A stretch of DNA of 64,000 bases from an uncultured beta proteobacterium (GTDB lineage: Bacteria; Pseudomonadota; Gammaproteobacteria; Burkholderiales; Burkholderiaceae_C). Shown piece by piece: positions 1 to 9,637 of the stretch; position 1 is the first letter of the stretch, and every line of letters starts with the position of its first letter. The notes beneath the pieces were generated by a model. That model made no database searches and was not told the origin of the DNA. It saw nothing but the letters and a program-made list of their open reading frames with translations. The translations under genes and the position numbers were made by a program. The stretch spans positions 1 through 64,000 of the forward strand of contig CAIRAW010000052.1 of NCBI GenBank assembly GCA_903876735.1. Reading direction: 5' to 3'.

Positions 1-1
1 G

Positions 2-1100
2 GATGCCGACTTCACGAACGTGACGTTTGTCGAGACGCTGCTGCTCTCGGGCACAGGTGCACAGAACGTGACACTGGCCACGTTGTCGGATGCTGCGGGC
101 ATCCGCACTGTGACGGCGACGGCGGGCAACGCATCGACGATCAACATCAGCGGCACGACGACGAACGTGGTGGTAAGCACGAACGCTGGAGCCGACACGA
201 TCACAGCGGGCTCTGGCAACGACAACATCAGCACCGGCACGGGTGATGATCTGATCAAGTTCCTGTCCGCCAACTTTGACCTGAACGACACAGTTGCGGG
301 TGGTACACAAACGGCAACTGACACGATCCAGGTGACAGACAACGCCACAGTGGTGGATGCGGACTTCACGAGCGTGACCTCGGTTGAGACGCTGCTACTC
401 TCGGGCACGGGTGCACAGAGCGTGACGCTGTCAACCCTGTCGGATGCAGCGGGCATCCGCACGGTGACGGCGACGGCGGGCAACGCCTCGACGATCAACA
501 TCAGCGGCACAACAACGAACGTGGCAGTCAGCACGGACGTAGGTAATGACACAATCACAGCGGGCTCTGGCGCAGACAACATCAGCACCGGCGCGAACGA
601 TGACCTCATCAAGTTCCTATCCGCCAACTTCGACCTGAACGACACAGTTGCGGGCAGCACTGGCAGCGATACGATCCAGGTGACGGACAACGCCACGGTG
701 ATAGATTCAAACTTTACGCACGTGACCTTGGTTGAGACGCTGCTACTCTCGGGCACGGGTGCACAAAGCGTGACCTTTGATGGTACAACGGCACAAACAG
801 CAGGGATTCACACGATCACGGCAACTGCCAGTACATTGGGTTCAACAATTGATATCAGTGGAACGAATGCTGGGCTGGTCGTCAGCAGCGGCAGCGGCGC
901 TGACACAATCACGGCGGGCGCTGGCAATGACAACATCAACACCGGTAATGGAGTCAACTTCGTCAAGTTTATTTCCGATAACTTCGACTTAAACGACACG
1001 GTTGCCGGAGGCGCAGGCGTTGACACGATCCAGGTTATTGGTAATGTTGCAACGGGCAACGCGGCTGTGGTGGACGCGGACTTTACGCATGTGAGCAGCG
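2..1100 (+). repeat. Coding tandem repeats of about 350 bp
   Basis: Repeat units begin at 2, 356, 704 and 1073 (spacing 354, 348 and 369 bp). Units 1 and 2 are nearly the same at DNA level over long stretches, while unit 3 diverges and unit 4 is partial. The period is a multiple of three and the unit encodes a 116-123 aa beta-rich module, so this is protein-level repetition that probably expands or contracts by recombination. Confidence 0.85.
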
Positions 1101-1870
1101 TTGAAGTCCTGCAGTTCATGTCGGGTACCAACACAATTACGCTGGGTAACTGGGCCTACACGCATGGCATTACAACTGTGATTGGTGGATCTGGCGATGA
1201 CACAATCACAACCAGCGGGGTGGATGCCGAACGTGGCGCGGTGACAATAAATCTGGCCAGTGGCGGCACCGATACTTTGTATATTCAAAATGACACCATA
1301 GGCAACAATGGCTCAAATACAAGTGCCGGCGGTTTGGGCGGTGCAATTGTCGGGAACCTCAGCAATGCGACGACCATCAACGGTACGATTGCCTTGTGGA
1401 CTGCTGCAGGCAGTAACACTGGCACGTCGGCGGTCACTATCAATGGGTTCACCGCAGGCAACGGTGGCGACCAGATAAGGTATTTGCTTGGTGATACACC
1501 AACCATGATTGGTGGCTATGCGGATAACGTCAGCCTGGTGACCAACGATCTGGCCGGACTGGCAGTGAACTCGGTGATTGAGATTGCAAGTACCTTCCAG
1601 ATCTCGAATCCGTCGAACCTGGGGGCGGTTGCCACCATGCTCGATCGATTGAACAATGTCCAGAACGGTACCTACTACGTCATCATCTATGACGGCACAT
1701 CAGCCAATTCGAACGCCTATTTGTACGTGGCCACTGCCACTGAAGGTAACGGATTCTCATTTGCCGACGCAAACGGTGCTACCAATGGCTACAACACTGA
1801 TACTGTTGAGCTGTTGGCAAAAATCATGGGTGTAGGTGGGGATACCATGACTTCATTGAACTTCATCTGA
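2..1870 (+). CDS. Repeat-rich secreted protein, C-terminal part (5' end outside window)
   Basis: The reading frame is open from base 2 and already inside a repeat, so the true start lies upstream; the GTG at 20 is internal. The visible 622 residues hold three full repeats of about 116-123 aa starting at bases 2, 356 and 704, and a degenerate fourth at 1073. Each runs from a D-A-D-F-T motif through SVETLLLSGTGAQ, then GSGNDNISTG-type turns resembling RTX/beta-roll units, to FDLNDTVAG. The last 200 residues are non-repetitive and Gly/Ser/Thr/Asn-rich, ending in SLNFI, as in type I secretion substrates whose export signal is C-terminal. Very few Cys or Lys. Likely a cell-surface or S-layer-like adhesin exported by the secretion operon at 12.5-18.7 kb; that link is inference. 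Confidence 0.8.
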   Translation, partial: DADFTNVTFVETLLLSGTGAQNVTLATLSDAAGIRTVTATAGNASTINISGTTTNVVVSTNAGADTITAGSGNDNISTGTGDDLIKFLSANFDLNDTVAGGTQTATDTIQVTDNATVVDADFTSVTSVETLLLSGTGAQSVTLSTLSDAAGIRTVTATAGNASTINISGTTTNVAVSTDVGNDTITAGSGADNISTGANDDLIKFLSANFDLNDTVAGSTGSDTIQVTDNATVIDSNFTHVTLVETLLLSGTGAQSVTFDGTTAQTAGIHTITATASTLGSTIDISGTNAGLVVSSGSGADTITAGAGNDNINTGNGVNFVKFISDNFDLNDTVAGGAGVDTIQVIGNVATGNAAVVDADFTHVSSVEVLQFMSGTNTITLGNWAYTHGITTVIGGSGDDTITTSGVDAERGAVTINLASGGTDTLYIQNDTIGNNGSNTSAGGLGGAIVGNLSNATTINGTIALWTAAGSNTGTSAVTINGFTAGNGGDQIRYLLGDTPTMIGGYADNVSLVTNDLAGLAVNSVIEIASTFQISNPSNLGAVATMLDRLNNVQNGTYYVIIYDGTSANSNAYLYVATATEGNGFSFADANGATNGYNTDTVELLAKIMGVGGDTMTSLNFI

Positions 1871-1947
1871 TTGACCGATTGGATATGTCAAGCTGAACTT
1901 GCCGCGCCGGTCTCAACAGACACGGTGCGGCTCAGATCGAGAAAACC

Positions 1948-4900
1948 ATGGCCGTTTATAACTACTCCCCCTATGTCTTCAACATTTACGGCGACGACAC
2001 ACTGATATTTCCCTGGCGGGAAGTTTATGGGGACAGCGGTGTTCGTTTGAACAATCACTGGACAATCACCGCGCTGCCGAACTACCAGGTCAACCAGATC
2101 GCTTATGTCGATATGGGACTGGACACGCCCGTGGTCAGCAACCTCGCACGCGAACTGGATCACCTGACGCTGGCGGAGAACGGTACCTTTGTGCTCAACA
2201 TTAGCGGCGTTGAGTTCCTTGATGCGCCGCTCACAAAGACGGTGGACCTTGAGGTAGTGGGAAAACAAGGTTTCACGACCGATGGCTCGTTCAATTCGAT
2301 CAAGGTCAACGTCGGCAATCACAACATCTATTACACCGGCGCTACCCGGGATTCCACTCTGTTCATGGGGTCTGGCTGGGATGAGGTATTGCTAAAAGAC
2401 CACCCTGACATCCCGGGCGAGCAGTACTGGTCCCTGATCCGACGGGCAGACGGGCAGATGGACGCTTACAGCCTGTTTTCTGGCTACCGGATTCGCATGG
2501 AGGGTGGCGGCACCACCTGGAACAACAACAACGGCACCATTAACTATGGTGAGGTTGACATCATTTCGCTGCGCAATGCGCGCACTGGCACGATCGAGCA
2601 TCCGAGCCCTGGAAACTATATTCCGCTGGACGGCGACAAGTACCTCAACACCAATATCGATCTGCGCACTTGGGAAGGCGCCGTCAACACGCCTTTCAGT
2701 GATTCGTTCAACCTGGCTTACTTCAACTTCATCCGCTACACCTCGGACAACGTCTGGACCGGCGAGGCGACCGTTTACTCCAAATTGGTTGCTGGCAGCT
2801 ACAGCACGCCCGGCGACACCAAGGTGGCTGGCGCTACCTCACTTGATGTGGTGGGGACGAACCGCAACGGCACGCATGATTTGATCGTGGCGCAGCAGGT
2901 AACCCCCATCGTTGGCCAGTTCCGGCTTTATGCGTTCAATGTGGCATCGGGCGAGTACAACACGTTCAACGATGTGTACTTGGGTTCGGCTCTGAACAAT
3001 GTGGCAGATTACTCTGGCAATACCCTGGCGCTCAGACCGACCTATACGCTGGCCGAGTTGCGTGTGGCACTTTATGGGTTTGATGGCAATGACGTCTTGG
3101 ATGGCGGTCAAAGCAGTGACTATATTTTTGGTGGTCAAAGCAGCTATAACCAGTTAGTGGTTGGCGCGATTGGTAATCAGGTAACTGGCGCTGCGGGGGC
3201 CGACTACTTTGGCGTGGGGGATACCAATTCTGCTGGCGCGATTATTCACGCCAGCACCTCATTCGACTACGGTAGCACTGCCTTGGGCACGGGTACGCTG
3301 GGCTATGCCACCGATGTGATCTATGACTGGGATGCCGGGACAGTCACTACCGGCGTAGACACCCTGCGCGTCCTCAGCAACGGCGTGGCGGTGATCGCGG
3401 GTTTGTACGGGTCAGCTGACATGACTGGTGGAGACACCATCGACTTGCGTGACAAGACGGCGACTGCTGTGTCGGACCAGAACCTCTCTGGTGCGCGTGG
3501 CAATGCCGTGTCGGACGTCATCGCTACCAACACCCTGCAAGATGTTTACGACAATCAAAACAGCCGCGATGCGCAGAGCATCAGGAACGAGGCAGACGTC
3601 AGCGTTGTTAACGAAGGCCTGATCGTGGCCCGTGGTCAGGGCGGAAACGATGTGATCTATGACAGCCCCGGCAACGATTACCTGTACGGCAATGCCGGTA
3701 CCAATGTCACCAATATGGACCAGGGCGGCAACGACCGTGTCTTCTTTGACAGCCGGTCAGGCCGGCAGTACGTAGCAGGTTTCGCCCTTTCGTCAGATGC
3801 CTCCGCTACCAATCGTGACAAGGTCTATCTGGCCAAGAACGTGGTCGACGCATTCAGTGGTGGGGAGTCCAAGTCAACTGCTATCTATGACGCCACGGCG
3901 TCGTATTCCCTCACAACGGGACAAAAATACCAGCAGGGCCTGGATTATTTGTATGGCGTGACCTACAGAGCCTACCTCTCCAATGCCTATGGCGCGCAGC
4001 CGTATCACAACTGGCAAAGCGAAACGATGAGTTTTGCCGCCGACGTGACCACCTATGTATCAGGCATTGTCATGATCGGGGTGGGTATTGGCTTGTGCTA
4101 CATCCCGATCGTCGGCCCGGCCCTGGGCGCCCCGCTCATTGCAGCCGGTGCGCTGCTTGAAGCGGGGAAAATCTACTCAGCCGTGGAGAATTGGCAGGGT
4201 TCCAATCCGCATTTCAACCCGGTCTATGATTTGCCTGATGGCGCCAGTTTCGCGTCCAATTACGTGTATGTGCTGCATAACAATGTGCTGCCAAGCACGA
4301 CCCCGGCGAGCGGCGCGTCGGACTATGCCAATAGCGTCAACTTTCTTGACTTCTTTACGGGTACAAACCAGGGCGATGGCTTCACGCCGGTTCTGGAGTT
4401 GAACGCGTACGGTACTCCCAGCGACGGTAGTGCCATTACGGCTACCAAAGCTATCCATGCCTACTTTGCGGTGTGGTCAAGTTCGGAGACTTTTGTCTTT
4501 CTGATTAACTCAAGCGACAACCTGATTGAAAACAACGAGGCTACCAAAGTGGCCGAGGTCAACGGTCATCTGACGGCCTCTGATTTTGTGATCTACGATT
4601 CCAATACCGACCCGTATAACCAGACCGCCGATGTCGCTGTTACGCTCATTACGCCGACCATTACCGCCGTCAATCCTGGAACCGTGCCCAAAGGCGGCGT
4701 TACCAGCGCGGCAACGCTGACGGTATCGGGCACCGCGACCGGCGCTCCCAATGGCACGGTCATCAAGCTTTACGATGGCAACGACACGGAAACCGTAGGC
4801 GACACGGTTGTTCCCAAACTGGTCGCCACCGGCACCGTGTTGAGCAATGCGTTCAGTCTCACCGATACCCGCACCCTGGGGCAGACCATTGTCCAGACGG

Positions 4901-7110
4901 ACATCGATAGTTTTCTCTACCTGGATAACGCTGGCACCACCCGAACCAATGTGGCGACCGGGACCACCTACGCGAACCCGTACAAAGGATTGCCGAGCGA
5001 TCTCAAGTGGGACAACACCTTTGAATACCAGGACACAAAGGTGATCTACTACGCAACCCTGTCGAACGTGGTTGACAGCGGCATGACGCTTGACACCCGA
5101 TCAGGCACCTGGGCCGTGGTCGACAACGGGCCCAGTAATGCCACTATTGATGGGGGGGCCGGTACCGACACGCTGCAACTGGAATCCACGTCTGCGCACC
5201 TGAACCATGCATCCGATGCGCAAATCGTCAGCATCGAAGTCATCAACGTCAAGCCGCCCATGGGGCCGGGTTTGTCATTAACTGTTGCTTCTGGCGCTGT
5301 AACTGGAATCAGTATTCTGGATGCAGGAGCCAATGTTGCTGATGGCACTTACACCCTGACTTTCGCCGACGAAGTCAGTACGAATGAAACCGGTGCAGCG
5401 GGTCAAGTGGTTATATCCGGTGGCAAGGCGGTCTCGGCTACGGTATCTGCTGGGGGCAGCGGGTATACATCCGACGCCTACGCCACCGCAAGCTGGAGTG
5501 CAGTGGGCGTTCTCATCGATCTGCACCAGCAAACCGAGACCGGGGGGTTTAAGGTAATCGGCAACACCGGCAATGACACCATCATTGGTGGGCTAGGCGC
5601 TGACAACATCATGGGTGGTGCTGGCAACGACGTCTTGTCTGGCACTAGCGGCGCTGATACTTTCTCTGGCGGCGCCGGTGCGGATACGATCACTGCAGGC
5701 TCTGGCGCGGACACCATTTACCTGCTGGGTACGGAAAACACCACGGGTGCATCGACCGGCTATGACACGGTCGATAGCTTTGTCAGCGGCTCTGATCACA
5801 TCGACTACGACGCCAGTGTCACTGTCCCTAGCCCCAATCCGACTTACACCCAGACTGTCAACGAGTTTGCCAATCGCGACAGCAACAGCAGTCGCCTGAT
5901 GTATGAAACAGCGACATCGGGCGCGAACAAGGCGCTTTCGTCCGGAACTGAACTCCTTTTTGTCAGCAACTCGTCCGTTGCTGCAGGTGGCAGTCTGACA
6001 ACTGATATTGCGAACGCGATTGGCAGTGCCTACAACCTGACTAACCTGGCTGATGGCTCAGTCTTGTTTGCCGTTCATGACAGCGTGAGCGGCTACTGGT
6101 TTGGCACTTACACCGATGTCGCAGCAGATGACGTCGCTCTCGCCAGCGAGATTACCGTTCTGGCCCATGTCAACTCAACACTGGATGCCAACAGTTTCTG
6201 GTTGTCAGCAACACAGGCGCCGCAGGCGGTTTCAATTGCGCTGAATTCTGATACCGGTTACAGCAGTGGTGACCTGGTGACAAAAGATACGCAGATCAAT
6301 GTTGGTGGCATGGTGGGCGGCGGCGGCATCAGCTATTCGCTTAATAGCGGATCGAGTTGGACAACGACGTCGAATAGTTACTTCAACCTCGCCTCGAATG
6401 GCACTTATGCAGCCGGCCAGATTCAGGTGCGTCAATATGATGCCAATGGAAACTACAGTGCAAGCAACAACACAAACCTTGCAACGCTGAACGGCTCGAC
6501 CATTGTTACGGATAACACTGCGCCAACGGCCAGCTTGGCGCTGAGTAATTACACTTTTGGAAGCAATGGAGTTATTTACTCCACCACGAGTGGCGACGGC
6601 GCGACCACGTCGATTTATCTCACCGCTGGTGTGACTTACACGATTTTCGCCGGAGTTGGAACAATGGTTGATCCGATGCTTGACCTGACGGGCGGGGGCA
6701 TTACTCCGATCCACGACGACGATTCGGGCGGTGCTTTGGCTGCCCAGATTATCTTTACACCGGTCACGTCAGCCACTTATTACATTGTGACCACTCATTG
6801 GAGTACTTCAGCAACAGGAAACTGCGCTTTGTCCGTGTCTGGAATGACGAGTGCCGGATCTGCGACATTGACGGCTACCTTCAGCGAACCGGTCTACTAC
6901 CTTGACGCGTCTGACTTTGTGACGCCAAACGGCTCGCTCGGGGCGATGAGCACTTCTGACAACGTGACTTGGACCGGCACATTCACAACGCCTTCCGGTT
7001 TGAGCGATGCCTCTAACAACATTACGGTGAGCGGGTCGAATAATATCGAGGATCTTGCTGGTGTCGCTTTGGTTGGGTTGGCATCCACACCAAACTACAC
7101 CGTTGGTTAA
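1948..7110 (+). CDS. Large RTX-like type I secreted protein
   Basis: 1720 aa with no N-terminal signal peptide, as usual for type I secretion substrates. Seen in order: a unique N-terminal region (about 1-370); scattered glycine/aspartate turns such as DGNDVLDGG and GGNDVIYDSPGNDYLYG (370-600); a hydrophobic stretch at about 703-737 containing MIGVGIGLCYIPIVGPALGA; an Ig-like region near 910-960; a compact block of RTX nonapeptides with GGAGNDVLSG at about 1206-1262, expected to bind calcium; then Ig-like modules to the C-terminus, the last resembling domains with TATFSEPV. It starts at ATG 1948, 77 bp after the previous repeat protein, so the two probably form a unit. A surface adhesin or toxin-like exoprotein are both possible; the hydrophobic segment is unusual for a plain adhesin. 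Confidence 0.8.
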   Translation: MAVYNYSPYVFNIYGDDTLIFPWREVYGDSGVRLNNHWTITALPNYQVNQIAYVDMGLDTPVVSNLARELDHLTLAENGTFVLNISGVEFLDAPLTKTVDLEVVGKQGFTTDGSFNSIKVNVGNHNIYYTGATRDSTLFMGSGWDEVLLKDHPDIPGEQYWSLIRRADGQMDAYSLFSGYRIRMEGGGTTWNNNNGTINYGEVDIISLRNARTGTIEHPSPGNYIPLDGDKYLNTNIDLRTWEGAVNTPFSDSFNLAYFNFIRYTSDNVWTGEATVYSKLVAGSYSTPGDTKVAGATSLDVVGTNRNGTHDLIVAQQVTPIVGQFRLYAFNVASGEYNTFNDVYLGSALNNVADYSGNTLALRPTYTLAELRVALYGFDGNDVLDGGQSSDYIFGGQSSYNQLVVGAIGNQVTGAAGADYFGVGDTNSAGAIIHASTSFDYGSTALGTGTLGYATDVIYDWDAGTVTTGVDTLRVLSNGVAVIAGLYGSADMTGGDTIDLRDKTATAVSDQNLSGARGNAVSDVIATNTLQDVYDNQNSRDAQSIRNEADVSVVNEGLIVARGQGGNDVIYDSPGNDYLYGNAGTNVTNMDQGGNDRVFFDSRSGRQYVAGFALSSDASATNRDKVYLAKNVVDAFSGGESKSTAIYDATASYSLTTGQKYQQGLDYLYGVTYRAYLSNAYGAQPYHNWQSETMSFAADVTTYVSGIVMIGVGIGLCYIPIVGPALGAPLIAAGALLEAGKIYSAVENWQGSNPHFNPVYDLPDGASFASNYVYVLHNNVLPSTTPASGASDYANSVNFLDFFTGTNQGDGFTPVLELNAYGTPSDGSAITATKAIHAYFAVWSSSETFVFLINSSDNLIENNEATKVAEVNGHLTASDFVIYDSNTDPYNQTADVAVTLITPTITAVNPGTVPKGGVTSAATLTVSGTATGAPNGTVIKLYDGNDTETVGDTVVPKLVATGTVLSNAFSLTDTRTLGQTIVQTDIDSFLYLDNAGTTRTNVATGTTYANPYKGLPSDLKWDNTFEYQDTKVIYYATLSNVVDSGMTLDTRSGTWAVVDNGPSNATIDGGAGTDTLQLESTSAHLNHASDAQIVSIEVINVKPPMGPGLSLTVASGAVTGISILDAGANVADGTYTLTFADEVSTNETGAAGQVVISGGKAVSATVSAGGSGYTSDAYATASWSAVGVLIDLHQQTETGGFKVIGNTGNDTIIGGLGADNIMGGAGNDVLSGTSGADTFSGGAGADTITAGSGADTIYLLGTENTTGASTGYDTVDSFVSGSDHIDYDASVTVPSPNPTYTQTVNEFANRDSNSSRLMYETATSGANKALSSGTELLFVSNSSVAAGGSLTTDIANAIGSAYNLTNLADGSVLFAVHDSVSGYWFGTYTDVAADDVALASEITVLAHVNSTLDANSFWLSATQAPQAVSIALNSDTGYSSGDLVTKDTQINVGGMVGGGGISYSLNSGSSWTTTSNSYFNLASNGTYAAGQIQVRQYDANGNYSASNNTNLATLNGSTIVTDNTAPTASLALSNYTFGSNGVIYSTTSGDGATTSIYLTAGVTYTIFAGVGTMVDPMLDLTGGGITPIHDDDSGGALAAQIIFTPVTSATYYIVTTHWSTSATGNCALSVSGMTSAGSATLTATFSEPVYYLDASDFVTPNGSLGAMSTSDNVTWTGTFTTPSGLSDASNNITVSGSNNIEDLAGVALVGLASTPNYTVG

Positions 7111-7122
7111 CAGGGGAGATTA

Positions 7123-7344
7123 GTGGCAAACCTGATAAAAATCGACAACGTCGAATACGACTTCGACACCCTGCCCGAAGCCATTAAGGCCCAGCTGGCG
7201 CATGTGCGGATGGTGGAGGTGGAAATCGGGCGCCTGCAGGGCCAGATGGCCATTCACCAAACTGCCCGTGCCTCTTACGTCAAGCTCTTGCAGGACGAAC
7301 TGGCCAAACTGGTTTCATCCCCCGCGCCGGTCGACAAGACCTGA
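7123..7344 (+). CDS. Small protein downstream of secreted repeat proteins (DUF6447-like)
   Basis: 73 aa starting with GTG after a good ribosome site (GGGGAG), 12 bp behind the 1720-aa gene. The sequence begins MANLIKIDNVEYDFDTLPE and continues as one amphipathic, probably coiled-coil helix (IKAQLAHVRMVEVEIGRLQ). This matches my memory of the DUF6447 family of short proteins; the family name is recalled, not searched. No signal peptide or membrane segment. The tight position suggests co-transcription with the exported protein and a role such as cytoplasmic partner of the substrate, but that is inference. Confidence 0.7.
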   Translation: MANLIKIDNVEYDFDTLPEAIKAQLAHVRMVEVEIGRLQGQMAIHQTARASYVKLLQDELAKLVSSPAPVDKT

Positions 7345-7401
7345 ACTGGTAGCGCCGCTTCCTTGCAATGGCATGATGCGGGGCAGCGTCCGCCCATTGC
7401 C

Positions 7402-8661
7402 ATGAACATCCTCTTCATCCACCAAAACTTTCCCGGCCAGTTCAAGTTTCTGGCGCCAGCGCTGGTACGCCAGGGGCACCGCGTCGTGGCCATGACGCTG
7501 CAAAAGACTGCTGCCAGCGAGTGGCAGGGGGTGCAGCTGTTGCCCTACGCGGTTACGCGTGGCACTACGCCCAATGTGCACCCCTGGGTTGGCGATTTTG
7601 AGACCAAGACCATCCGCGCCGAGGCCTGCTTTCGCGCCGCGCTGAAGCTGAAGGCGCAGGGCTTTACGCCCGATGTCATCGTGGCGCACCATGGCTGGGG
7701 CGAGAGCCTGTTCTTGAAAGAAGTCTGGCCCGATGCGAAGCTGGGTATCTACTGCGAGTTCTATTACCGACCCGACGGCAGCGATGTCGGTTTTGACCCC
7801 GAATTTCCGCCCAAGGACGCAGCCGGCGATGCCTGCCGCCTGCGCCTGAAGAACCTCAATAACCTGCTGCACTTTGAGGTGGCTGATGCCGGCATGGCGC
7901 CCACGCACTGGCAGGCCAGCACCTTCCCTGAGCCGTTTCGCTCGCGGATTACCGTGGTGCATGACGGCATTGACACGGATGCCATCAGATCGAACCCGGC
8001 GGTCAGCATGACGGTGCAGACACGCGCCGGCGGCCAGTTGCCGTTGACCCGAAACGATGAGCTCATCACCTTCGTCAACCGCAACCTGGAGCCGTACCGG
8101 GGTTACCACGTCTTCATGCGGGCCTTGCCCGAGATTCTGCGGCGCCGGCCCACAGCGCGGGTGTTGATCGTGGGGGCCGACGATGTGAGTTATGGTGCGC
8201 GGCCGGAAGGCGCTCGCAAGTGGCGCAATATTTTTGCCGACGAGGTGCGTCCGCAGATCAGCGATGCCGACTGGAGCCGGGTGCATTTTCTGGGTCATGT
8301 GCCGTATCCGCAATTCATCGCCTTGCTGCAACTCAGCACGGTGCACGTTTACCTCACCTACCCGTTCGTGCTGAGCTGGAGCCTGCTCGAAGCCATGAGC
8401 GCGGGCTGCGCCATAGTGGCCAGCGACACGCAGCCACTGCACGAGGTGATCCGGCACGACGAGACCGGGCGCCTGTTCAACTTCTTCGATGGGGCAGCCC
8501 TGACGAACGAAGTCTGCGCCCTGCTCGATGACCCGGCTGCGCGTGCGCGCCTGGGCGCGGATGCGCGTGAATTTGCACGTGCCAACTACGACCTGAAAAC
8601 GGTTTGCCTGCCCCGCCAGTTGCGCTGGGTGCAGGACCTGGCGGGTAATCAGCCGCCTTGA
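7402..8661 (+). CDS. Glycosyltransferase family 4
   Basis: 419 aa GT-B fold sugar transferase. The N-terminus MNILFIHQNFPGQFKFLAPA is a typical first Rossmann strand, which is why ATG 7402 is preferred over the ATG at 7363 that would add 13 unrelated residues. The C-terminal half holds the donor-binding region, with SWSLLEAMSAGCAIVASD near residue 325-340 giving the E-x7-E element of retaining GT4 enzymes, followed by HEVIRHDETGRLF. It transfers a nucleotide-activated sugar to an unknown acceptor in the cytoplasm. Its place right behind two exported surface proteins suggests a role in glycosylating them or making associated polysaccharide; this is inferred only. Confidence 0.85.
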   Translation: MNILFIHQNFPGQFKFLAPALVRQGHRVVAMTLQKTAASEWQGVQLLPYAVTRGTTPNVHPWVGDFETKTIRAEACFRAALKLKAQGFTPDVIVAHHGWGESLFLKEVWPDAKLGIYCEFYYRPDGSDVGFDPEFPPKDAAGDACRLRLKNLNNLLHFEVADAGMAPTHWQASTFPEPFRSRITVVHDGIDTDAIRSNPAVSMTVQTRAGGQLPLTRNDELITFVNRNLEPYRGYHVFMRALPEILRRRPTARVLIVGADDVSYGARPEGARKWRNIFADEVRPQISDADWSRVHFLGHVPYPQFIALLQLSTVHVYLTYPFVLSWSLLEAMSAGCAIVASDTQPLHEVIRHDETGRLFNFFDGAALTNEVCALLDDPAARARLGADAREFARANYDLKTVCLPRQLRWVQDLAGNQPP

Positions 8662-8719
8662 CGCTGAATATCTTGGGTAACATGTGAACCCTGTTACCTA
8701 TTCTGAATCCAAAGAAAAC

Positions 8720-9532
8720 ATGAAATCCATTGCCACGTTTAGCAGCGTCTTAGCCCTCAGCCTCTTGCTGACGGCCTGCGGAGGAATTGAGCAGACCACC
8801 CTGAGCGCAGGGCCGCTGATGTACGGTCAGTTGGCCCAGTTCACGGTTGAGGGTCCCAACCTGGACAAGGGGATGACACTCACAGCAGCGGGGTGTATTG
8901 GCATTGCCGAAGTCACGGCCAGTGCCACAGCAAGCACCAAGGTCTACACCTGCACCCCGACCGCGACGGGCGCCATGGTGGTCACCGCCAGCGGTGGCGG
9001 CGTGACCTTGCGTTCCATGACGGTTGATATCCCGGTGCCGCAGGTCAGCCTCAAGACCAGCATGGGCGACATCGTGCTGGAGCTTGACCCCGGCAAAGCG
9101 CCCATATCGGCCTTCAATTTCATCCGCTATGTGAACAGCGGCTTTTACACCGACATCATCTTTCACCGCGTCTTGCCCAACGTCATCATTCAGGCCGGCG
9201 GATTCACGACGGGACCGGCAGCAAAGGCACCGACCTACGCCGCGATCGCGCTGGAGTCGAACAACGGGCTGACCAATCTGCGCGGCACCTTGGCCATGGC
9301 GCGTAGCGCCGCAGACGCTTCAGGTACCTCGCAGTTCTACATCAACGTGGCGGACAACCCGGGTTTTGACTATGTCAGCGCCACGCAACCCGGCTACGCG
9401 GTGTTCGGCAAGGTGGCCACTGGTCTGAGCGTGGTGGATGCGATAGGCGCTGTGCCCACCGGCATCGTAGGCACGATGAACGATGTGCCGTTGACCGATG
9501 TGGTGATTCTGTCCGCCACGCAGACGCGCTAG
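8720..9532 (+). CDS. Cyclophilin-type peptidyl-prolyl isomerase, lipoprotein
   Basis: 270 aa. The chosen ATG (8720) gives a clear lipoprotein signal, MKSIATFSSVLALSLLLTAC, with Cys20 as the lipidation site; the upstream GTG at 8684 would add a charged tail in front of it. Residues about 30-105 form a beta-rich Ig/IPT-like linker. Residues about 108-268 are a cyclophilin domain: VSLKTSMGDIVLELD, then FHRVLPNVIIQAGG carrying the catalytic Arg, then GTLAMARS and SQFYINVADN. It catalyses cis-trans isomerisation of X-Pro bonds during folding of exported proteins, here anchored at the envelope. The extra N-terminal domain is not part of standard PpiA. Confidence 0.9.
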   Translation: MKSIATFSSVLALSLLLTACGGIEQTTLSAGPLMYGQLAQFTVEGPNLDKGMTLTAAGCIGIAEVTASATASTKVYTCTPTATGAMVVTASGGGVTLRSMTVDIPVPQVSLKTSMGDIVLELDPGKAPISAFNFIRYVNSGFYTDIIFHRVLPNVIIQAGGFTTGPAAKAPTYAAIALESNNGLTNLRGTLAMARSAADASGTSQFYINVADNPGFDYVSATQPGYAVFGKVATGLSVVDAIGAVPTGIVGTMNDVPLTDVVILSATQTR

Positions 9533-9548
9533 ATTGCCGCAAGCCGGA

Positions 9549-9578
9549 CGGCTTGGGGTCAAGCCGATCCTGTTTTTT
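9549..9578 (+). terminator. Possible intrinsic terminator after the cyclophilin gene
   Basis: Stem CGGCTTG / CAAGCCG with a GGGT loop, then six bases and a run of six T (9573-9578). It lies 17 bp after the stop codon. The gap between stem and T run is longer than ideal, so this is a moderate call. Confidence 0.5.
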
Positions 9579-9637
9579 CGGAAAGCCATACAATTGTCAG
9601 AACTAAAATTGTTCGGCAATTGGAGGGTACGGCAGAA

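Noticed and set aside
2-1100. Tandem repeats as a CRISPR array
   Set aside because: The period is about 350 bp, a multiple of three and fully coding, with no short repeat-spacer pattern.
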